Shown here: positions 56,603-64,000 of the stretch, in pieces
How the letters are laid out: each line of letters begins with the position of its first letter
Numbering within the stretch: position 1 is the first letter of the stretch
Source of the DNA: Petrosia ficiformis
Taxonomy: Eukaryota > Porifera > Demospongiae > Haplosclerida > Petrosiidae
Direction: 5' to 3'
Length of the DNA: 64,000 nucleotides
Assembly: GCA_947044365.1 (NCBI GenBank)
Contig: OX345637.1
Coordinates: 13,424,916-13,488,915 of the forward strand
Made by a program: the position numbers and the translations under genes
The notes under the pieces: model-generated
The model's input: only the letters and a program-made list of their open reading frames with translations
Told to the model about the DNA's origin: nothing
Databases searched by the model: none

Positions 56603-57640
56603 TTACTGTATTACTGTCAAATAAACAGGTGCAGTTGTTTGTCGTACAGTGTCATAAACAGGAGTATTAGTTTGTATGGAGTGGATATCTTGATAAGCTG
56701 GATTCTTGCTAAGTAGTACTCTATGATTAAAACTTCTTTCACTGAGTATTATTGTATCTCTTGGATCAGCATAAGCAGGATTAGTTTGTACTGATACTGA
56801 TTGTTCTGAGAGAATACAATTGCTTATGCATACAGGAACAGTACTACAATGCTCATCCATCCATTCTATCCCACATTCAACTAGTACATGAAGTAATTAT
56901 TTAATGTACTAATAATTGTATAACCTGATTTTTTATGGAATCTCAAACAGGTATAGACTACAACCACTACAACAGTCAATGCTATCAATCCTAATATATA
57001 AACAGAATAATATGATGGTTGTAGTATTAATTATTTACAAACACACCAACTATAGCAGAAGCAGTAACAGTGGTTATGATGATAGTATTATGAGTTCTAA
57101 TTTCATGAGCTGGAGTCATTGTAGTAGAAACTAAAGAAACACAATAATATCGAGGTTACGTTTTAAATAATCTGTACAATTCACTAACTGTAAGATGACA
57201 ATATTGATGTGAGTGAGGTTGTAATGAAAGTGGATGTAGTGGAAATAGTATCTGTTGGTGTTGATGATATTGTTGTTTGTTCATCTACAAAGACTTGATT
57301 CTTAATAATAGCTGGTAATAGACTCAGTGTGTCGTCATTCTCAATATAATGTACATACAAGTCATAATATCCAGTAATAATATTTGATATACAACCCTCA
57401 GCAATGTTGTTGAAGTTTCTATCAAATCTTCGCGATAATGTCACAGTGCTATTTTGTATCCTTAGTTCACAGCCAACTGCAATAGTATTTGTATAGAATC
57501 TACACACCACACACACACGTGTCCAAGAGTACTAGTTATGATTGAGTGTCATGAGTTGCTGAGGAATTGTAATTATTGATAGAAATTTAGAAATATAAGT
57601 ACTCTCCATCCACATTACTAAAAGACACTTGTATAGTATA
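56603..57640 (-). pseudogene. Truncated receptor relic with NPxY tail
   Basis: On the minus strand the last four exons are open and phase-matched: cysteine domain and stalk (about 57516-57189), 57130-57047, 56990-56925 and 56880-56603. They encode part of the cysteine domain (CVVCRFYTNTIAVGC), a membrane helix (ASAIVGLIALTVVVVVVYTC) and a tail with two NPAY motifs, PVYDTV and PVYLTV. The cysteine domain is closest to that of receptor B. Upstream, a GT-repeat expansion of 2 bases near 57511-57522 shifts the frame to a stop, and only a scrap of the FN3-like region remains (about 57597-57635). The Ig and signal-peptide exons are absent. It is probably a dead receptor, although the intact tail could be spliced to another start. 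Confidence 0.7.
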
Positions 57641-57756
57641 TATCATGTATTAAATAGCATGATAACTTGTGCCCCCAGTATCTCTGCCACTGCAATTGAA
57701 TCCAGGCTCAACCCACTAAGGTGCGTTGTTGCTATGCAACTACAAACATCCAAAAC

Positions 57757-58745
57757 TGAAGCCAAATAATACTGATCCATGTGACAAGATCAATGTAACA
57801 GGATCAGGTTGTAATGGAGCAGGGAATGGAGAAATGACTACTATATCATCACTATACTTTCCATCAGGTAATCATAAGGATTAATGTTTAATTTACCTAT
57901 TGAATATGATGTATAATTCCCAAAATGAGCACTATTTGGTCAGCATGTATTACTAATTATGTGTTGATTATACAATAGACCTTTTCACCTTGAGCTAAAG
58001 TATGCAATTACGTACCAGCTAGGGGTATTTTGTATTTCTTTCAATATAGAAATACTCTGTTTTCAGTGCATCCACTTCCCTCTGATCCTCGAGTATACCA
58101 GTCAAATATTCTTAAAAGCAATCATACTGAACACAAGTTTTTACCGTCAGCCATTCTAGCTCCTGTGAAAACAGCAGATGTTACTCATTTCGAAATTAGT
58201 GTGTTAATATTAGTATTTAATGTTAAGATATTGATGTTCATGATGAATATAGGATTATTTGTAATAATGATATAAACAACAATGTTAGCAATTACTTTAG
58301 TAAAATAGTAAATAATGACACATAGGGCAATCCCTTTATGATTGCTTTTCCATGAGTTTGACGTATGTTTATATATTGTTTATGTCACTTATGTGAGTAT
58401 GTGTTGTATATGTAGTGTGTTATTCCGGTAAACTGTGTCAATTAATGGGTGTGGCATATAACAGAACACAACAGAGCTCAGCAGACCAGCAAGGAGAAAA
58501 CTGCTTGTAGTTTTATGTAGAAACTGGAACTAATAGCTGTTTGATTACTCAATGTTGGACACCAGAAAGCAATCATAGAGAGACTTTCATCTATGTTTAT
58601 CTTGTTTGTCTTTGTAATTAATAACTTTATTGTGACATATTAGTGTATAATTATTAACTTAATTTCTCAGCAGTTGATTCGTAATCATTAATCAAGTGGT
58701 CACTAGTAATATGGTAGAAATAACCGTCTCAGTGATTGTAAGTAA
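57757..58745 (+). pseudogene. B-like receptor exon remnants, plus strand
   Basis: 57757-57868 matches the 3' end of the FN3 exon of receptor B (AATAATACTGATCCATGTGA; GGAGAAATGACTACTATATC) and keeps a GGTAAT donor. 58676-58740 resembles the next B exon (13190-13272) but has an in-frame stop early. Between them lies the dispersed repeat related to 10625-11050. A short open frame at 58030-58275 has no recognisable domain. Confidence 0.6.
58317..58630. repeat. Dispersed repeat related to 10625-11050
   Basis: Shares GTCAATTAATGGGTGTGGC, ATTGCTTT-CCAT and AGAAAGCAAT-ATA with the sequence upstream of receptor B. It lies between two B-like exon remnants. Confidence 0.45.
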
Positions 58746-58970
58746 CAATGAGATTGTATGTTTACCTCTTGTACATACATGTATAGTATAGTGTGGAATA
58801 CTATCACTATTTGTGATTTACAATAATGACATACCAATATTTATGATCATATTTGCATTTTGGAAGCTGTGGTATAAACTAACCATAGGTCTACATCAAC
58901 CTTGTTATATCATTATAATCTTGTTGATAGTGTTAATTGTTTCTACTAATAGTTGTGCATCAGAGAGTAC

Positions 58971-60260
58971 GGTAGTAATCTATGTGTAGGGATGGCATCG
59001 AAAACAAATGGCCGCGCATACATTTCAATTTCAAGTGATGAGCTGAAATCTCTGGTAATATATATACAGAAAAGATTTAATGCACACATTATTGGAATTA
59101 ACTAGATTGTTTGTAGGTGTTTGTGTGATATGCGTTGATACCTTTGTATGATTAATTCTAGAAGTTTCTTATGCACATGTTTTTGTAGAACATTCTAGTT
59201 GAGCACATGTTTTCTGTAGATCCTTCTATATAAGGAATCAGTTCATTTATGTATAGTTAGTTATCTATCTTCTTTCAATATAATCAATTTGCATTGACTA
59301 ATAAACTATTGGTTATTCGACTTGCTGCCATAAAACTCTAACACACATACCTATTCATATCTAGTGTTTTTATGACTACCAACGCCGTCTAGATGGTCAA
59401 AAACTGTCGTTAAGGTAGAGAACCAGCGAGTGGCAAAACTCGCAAAATCTGCTTCATAATTATTATTATGATTATCAGTTTTTTCAGACAAATCATTTTT
59501 TTGTTTGTTGAACTATCACAATGATTCTAGCACCATTCCAGTCGCATTCATAATAAAACTTATAAAATACAAGTCTACAAGTCTGGAGATAATATCTGCA
59601 GATACTATGAAAATGAGAATCTGAACGACTACAGAGATTTGATCTCACAATTTTGATAAGTGTATTCGTTAATCAAGCCACATAGAATTTAATATGCGCA
59701 TGTGCATTTGTGTCACTCTGTGAAAGGAAAGTTGGATCATAAGGTAATATTTGTGAGCAACTATAATTATATTTATAAAAATTTTTAATCAAATAAAATT
59801 CGTAATATTTAAACTATTGTATACTGATAATAATAGTAATAAAATTATTATTGTAATCATTATTCTATAAGCAAGTGAAATAGAAAATAGGCATCATCTG
59901 TAAGTGAAAGAGAAGGATCATAAATAATTTATAAAGACTGACCTTCAATAATAAACAAGCCTCATGATTGCGCCTATATATAATTGAGCAATTACAATTG
60001 TATGATTTCATGTGATATATAACTTACATCAGTATTTATGCTATCTACAAAAATATTCACCACTATTCAACAATGGAAACAAGAATAATGAAAAACATTA
60101 TCAATAAAAATAGAAGATGTAGGGACGTCAAAACCCAAAAATTATGTGAACAAAGTCGGGAGGTTAACGTAGGACCCAAAATTAAAACAAACCACTTCCC
60201 TATAACCATACATAATAATAAGGTGGTTATTGAAAATGTTTTTCATTATTCTTTATATTT
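58971..60260 (+). mobile_element. Three-copy repeat unit, copy gamma
   Basis: Begins CAGAGAGTACGGTAGTAATC and follows the order of copies alpha and beta, with TGGCCGC-CATACATTTCAAT, then DSSTIPVAF-coding DNA near 59520, and a fold-back end at about 60069-60255 whose right arm is truncated. The open frame is degraded. A solo LTR interrupts it at 59090-59343. Confidence 0.65.
59090..59343 (+). mobile_element. Solo LTR, copia-like
   Basis: A 254-bp insert flanked by CACAT (59085-59089 and 59344-59348) that is absent from copy beta. It starts TATTGGAATTAACTAG (expected TG... with one change) and ends ACTCTAACA. It contains TATATAAGG, a likely TATA box, and AATAAA near its end. It probably formed by recombination between the two LTRs of a full element. 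Confidence 0.75.
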
Positions 60261-60647
60261 TCATGTTGTGTATGTTGCTTATTGATATAATAACCACAGA
60301 AGCCATCCACATGACTTGGGCTGGAAATCAGGCTAAGATTCTTATCACCAACTTCAAATTGATTGATAATTGATTAACAATATGTCTTGTGATACAAGTA
60401 GGTAGTCACCTACTTGTATCACAAGTATTCAAACATTTGCCCTTTACTTTGTGGTGAATCATTTTCTGCAGATGATGGTAGATGGCTGGAATCCAAGATG
60501 CTTTACAGCTTCTTTTCTTACCTGTTTTTGTGGTGTGAATCGGTGTCAATGCAAAGTGGAACAGTAAGTATAAACATGGCTACTTTATGTATTATTGTAG
60601 AAGTCTTTGTATGGCTTACAGAATCATACAATATTTGTTATTATAAG
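60261..60647. other. Gap between repeat copy gamma and receptor I exons
   Basis: A short perfect inverted pair around GATACAAGTAGGTAGTCACCTACTTGTATC (60392-60421) lies here. A 90-codon open frame at 60414-60686 overlaps the first exon placed for receptor I but is in a different frame. No exon joins to receptor I in phase. Confidence 0.4.
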
Positions 60648-63455
60648 GTGATATTGGTTTTGTTACTGGTAAAACTGGTAATGTGAATTCGGAATCTAAA
60701 GAAGTATCCACATATGAGGTAAATATACTCAGTCTCTATACTATACTATTGAAAATCCATAATATATTGATTCTTGATACTCATACACAAATATTGATCT
60801 TGAGACATGAACAAAACTTAACATAACAAACATGACAAAAAAATTGTGTTCTCACATTATTTCTTCCACAATTTGAAGTGTAATGCAAATTAGTTTTGTC
60901 TTGTCATCGTTGTAAACTTCAACAATAAAGAACAGCTAAGTCATGTTTCTATTTTTCCTCTCATTTCAACATTAGCTTCTAAACTATCCATTTTCCACTG
61001 CTTTTTTTTTTAGGCTATATAATGTTTTTGTGCCAAAAGTCTGGCATGCAGCGGTGAGTTGAAAAAATCGTCATAACTTCATAACTGTCCCATATTTTGA
61101 TACTTGTATAATTTGAAGTCTGTTGGTAGCTTGATCAATCGCCAATGTTGTGCAGACATTTTGGGAACACAGACACACAACATCACTACAGTAACCCTCT
61201 GCTTCACCTGTATGCAGGCTTGGGTTAATTAACTGGCAACTTATTTTAACTGATGTCAAATTTATGATGATAGGTGTATCTGTATTAGTGAACCATGCAT
61301 TGTATTGTCAATAGAGGAGTCGGAGTAAATGTACCACTCTTTTATTCTCTTTCATATGTTTCATATCACAATATATACTTTATTGTATTTTGTTTTACAG
61401 ACAAAACCCAAACCTGATCTTGCTGTTACTAAACGGAAGAACAGACTGATACCTCCAGCACCAGAGGACAACGTTGTCTATTCTGAATTGATGACGAAGG
61501 ATCAAGCTGATATTATGCGTCAACAACTGGAACAGAAACCACCTCCTAATGATGATGTTGAGATCAGTTCATCCTCTTTTCAAACCAGTGTTACTGTTAT
61601 ACCCCCTGGTATCCATGGTGATAGCACTTTCAAAGAAGAACGAATTCGTCTGTCAATAAACAAAGTTGAGGAAAGACCACAAAATATTGAGGAATCATTT
61701 GAGAATCAAAATCCTGTTTCTCATTGTATCCCAACACCTGAAGATAATCAGAATGATATCCCTCCTCCAGTACCAGCTCGTGTATTGTTACAAACTAGTC
61801 CACGAAGGACACCTCCTATTCTTCCACCAACCACACCTACTCCAACCTTCTCACTTGTCCTCTTCCTCTCAAGTGAGTCAGAGTGGTGATATTATTCAAT
61901 ATTCACAGGACGAAATGGAAAAGGAAGAAATATTCAAGCCTGAACCAGGACACTACCAGAAAGTACGTCAAGTAAGTGAGAGATAACTGTCATAATGCTT
62001 AACATAATGGTATGATAATCTATTTTTTAAATTCCTTCTTTTTGTATAGGAACTCAGAAAGTTTCTCAGGACATTCCAAAAGGACAATTACTAGTAAGTA
62101 CCAAAGTGATACCCAATACATTAGAGAGCATGTGTCCATATATCTTATACTACACTTCTAAAGCAGGGTGATTTTGTACATGTATGTTACTAGCACCCTT
62201 GTTAGCTCACTGATAATTAATGTTGCACCCTTATTGTAATAATAGAAAATAATTGTCTATTGGAAGCTGTTTAATGTGCCAATCTTCATAGATTTCCAAA
62301 ACGTTTGGGAACAGACAGACAGACAGACAAAGCGATTACAGTAACCAAGGGTTAATGATAATAAATAGCAGAGCCTAAAATATTCCTTTATCTAAGGTTA
62401 CCTATCAACTAAGGCTGGGATAATTAACCGATTAACCGATGAATCAATCGATATTGAAAATTCTTTTTATTATTGATAGCAAGTCTGTGATATCGATTAT
62501 GCTAATTATTCCAAAAGGCAAGTATGTGACAGCAAATAATGTACAATATGGAAGTGACAGGAAGCCTTTTTGAGCCGATTCCCAGCCCCACTATCAACAC
62601 TTAGACATTTACACCTACATGGACAATATTTAACTGTAGTATGTGTTGAAATGAATATGAAACCACCCAATCTACATTTGTCTACCAACAGCACCAGAGA
62701 TTCTGTCCAAAAACTAAAATGAGTTTGGTCTAATCAATATATTCTCCTAGGCATTATAATGAGGTTATCTTGCTCATCCAAGATCATATTATGCCCTGTA
62801 ACAAGCAGTACTTGTTTACCTAGCTAGCAGTCCCTCTTAGTACTCCTGGCCCATTGTCTCAATAGAGAGACCAGATACTATAACTCACACTATTTATGTG
62901 GTACTACTCTAGCACTTACAAAAACAGAACACATTAAAGTAATAGCCAAATCCAATAACCATTCCCACATCACTAAAGCACAATGCCTAACAATGTAGTA
63001 TTTTCATTCTATATAATTAATCATTGTTTTAGCACATTAATTATTATCTACTTTTACTGTACCATGGTGATAAGTGTTCCCGGTGGCTTTCACTACAAAA
63101 TTTTGAACTACTTGTAAAGTTGTAATGTTTTTGTTTTGTGGTGTAAAGTAACAGGTAGTGTAGTGGAAGATCAATCGGTTCAATCCCGTATCTACCTGAG
63201 TATTACTTAGTATGTCAAGTATTATACTCCATTTAAGTGCTTTTCATGTATTTGTATGTATAAAATGAATGTTTCTTATTATAGGATGATGTGTCTTCAG
63301 GTAGTACTGAGGAGTCGAACTTGGTCTCTAAAGAAACAACCACTTTGCAGGTAAGAGTTAAAATGTTGTGGTTAAAATTTTGTGCCAGCAGAAAGTTAAC
63401 CACAAATGTATTGACTATATAGGTGCTCCAGCTTTTACCAGGCAATGAAGCATAA
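60648..63455 (+). CDS. Receptor I: 3' part, cytoplasmic tail with ITIM-like motif
   Basis: Exons placed: 60648-60718 (phase 1 to 0), 61401 to about 61971, 62058-62093, 63285-63350, 63423-63455 with stop. The tail starts TKPKPDLAVTKRKNRL, matching the T-K/E-S/P-x-P start of tail exons in G and H. It contains NVVYSELM, which fits V-x-Y-x-x-L, and proline-rich stretches (IPPPVPARV; TPPILPPTTPTPT) of SH3-binding type. Within the long exon the frame used up to about 61856 differs by one base from the frame open over 61909-61971, so an unusual short intron or a frameshift is present. The ectodomain and membrane exons were not found; the repeat copy gamma and B-like remnants lie where they would be expected. 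It may be the 3' end of a damaged gene. Confidence 0.5.
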
Positions 63456-64000
63456 AGATAGCTTTTATTATATATAGCAAGTTAAGATTCCAATCTAATA
63501 ATAATACATAATGTAACTAATGGATGAAGGTTGTACATTTATATGTTACTGTGTTACAACAGTCACATTGGTAGATCAGTGTTTTCCACAAAGGATGGTA
63601 CTATTGTGCCCTCCCATCCTTAAATTCTAAACTATGCCGAAAAATACTGTTTTACAATACATTGCAAAAACAAAATAGTTAAAATAACTACTTTAATGGT
63701 TGTTAGTACAGTTGCAAGGATTCAACAATTAGTTGGTTGTTCAGGATACATACATCTTATACCACAGATAATTTATACTCATTATAATTATTTAATTATA
63801 TATAGCTGAAGCATTATAATTTCAGGGTGCTGTCTACTCATATTTCATGTCAAAGATTTAATACTAAAGTACATGTAATTATATCAAAAGGCTTTGTATA
63901 TAAACATAATATAATAATTTATACCATTCAAACTTGGTTATGTAACATCATGCATAACAATTGAGAAACTAAATTGAAACTAATGCTATTCCATGCAACT
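63456..64000. other. Right-hand end of window
   Basis: No coding signal. It holds one end of the ACTGCAAAAA inverted-repeat MITE family at about 63658-63745 (ACATTGCAAAAACAAAATAG...GTACAGTTGCAAGGATT), matching the right end of the element at 9073-9412 in inverse orientation. Confidence 0.55.

Noticed and set aside
60414..60686. 90-codon open frame as the membrane exon of receptor I
   Set aside because: Its internal donor and acceptor sites do not match the phase of the following exon at 60648, and its hydrophobic part is broken by charged and polar residues.

Overview
The window looks like nuclear DNA from an early-branching animal, most likely a sponge (inference). It is AT-rich. Its genes are cut into many small exons with GT...AG introns, and it is crowded with transposons and hairpin-forming repeats. 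The exon structures below were assembled by hand from open frames, splice-site sequences and matching phases. No transcript was available, and no search was run.

The main content is a cluster of related type I membrane receptors sharing one architecture: signal peptide, Ig-like exon, FN3 exon, a second FN3-like region split over two exons, a cysteine-containing membrane-proximal domain, a stalk, one membrane segment and a variable tail. The extracellular exon junctions are phase 1, apart from one phase 0 junction inside the second FN3 region. Left to right: receptor A (29-3062, minus, leaves the window), receptor B (11073-26002, plus, cytoplasmic ZU5-UPA-Death-Death), receptor E (30442-35417, plus), receptor F (35680-39003, minus), receptor G (39087-48466, plus), receptor H (49654-55043, plus, frameshifted sister of G), a minus-strand relic (56603-57640), a plus-strand B-like relic (57757-58745) and the 3' end of receptor I (60648-63455, plus). 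F and G start head to head 83 bp apart. That pair was duplicated: H is the copy of G, and decayed F-like pieces lie just upstream of H. Tails carry tyrosine motifs (ITIM-like in E and I, NPxY in the relic) or, in B, death domains. This recalls paired or allorecognition receptor clusters of other animals, but the function is inferred only.

The one ordinary metabolic gene is an intronless dihydrodiol dehydrogenase-like oxidoreductase (27785-28816, minus).

Mobile DNA fills introns and spacers. The last intron of G holds an apparently intact LTR retrotransposon (43006-48216) with identical 309-bp LTRs and a 5-bp target duplication. Its 1491-residue Gag-Pol has Ty3/gypsy-like domains in Ty1/copia-like order, with integrase before reverse transcriptase. 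The large intron of B holds a decayed gypsy copy with the usual order, a broken HIRAN-like ORF and hairpin elements. A repeat unit occurs three times (about 20.0-21.4, 51.0-52.1 and 59.0-60.3 kb). One copy carries a hAT-like MITE with an 8-bp target duplication and another a solo LTR. Many short palindromic elements with GC-rich CCCGAGG-like centres lie at 6.7-8.0, 14.7, 36.4, 52.9 and 53.4 kb.
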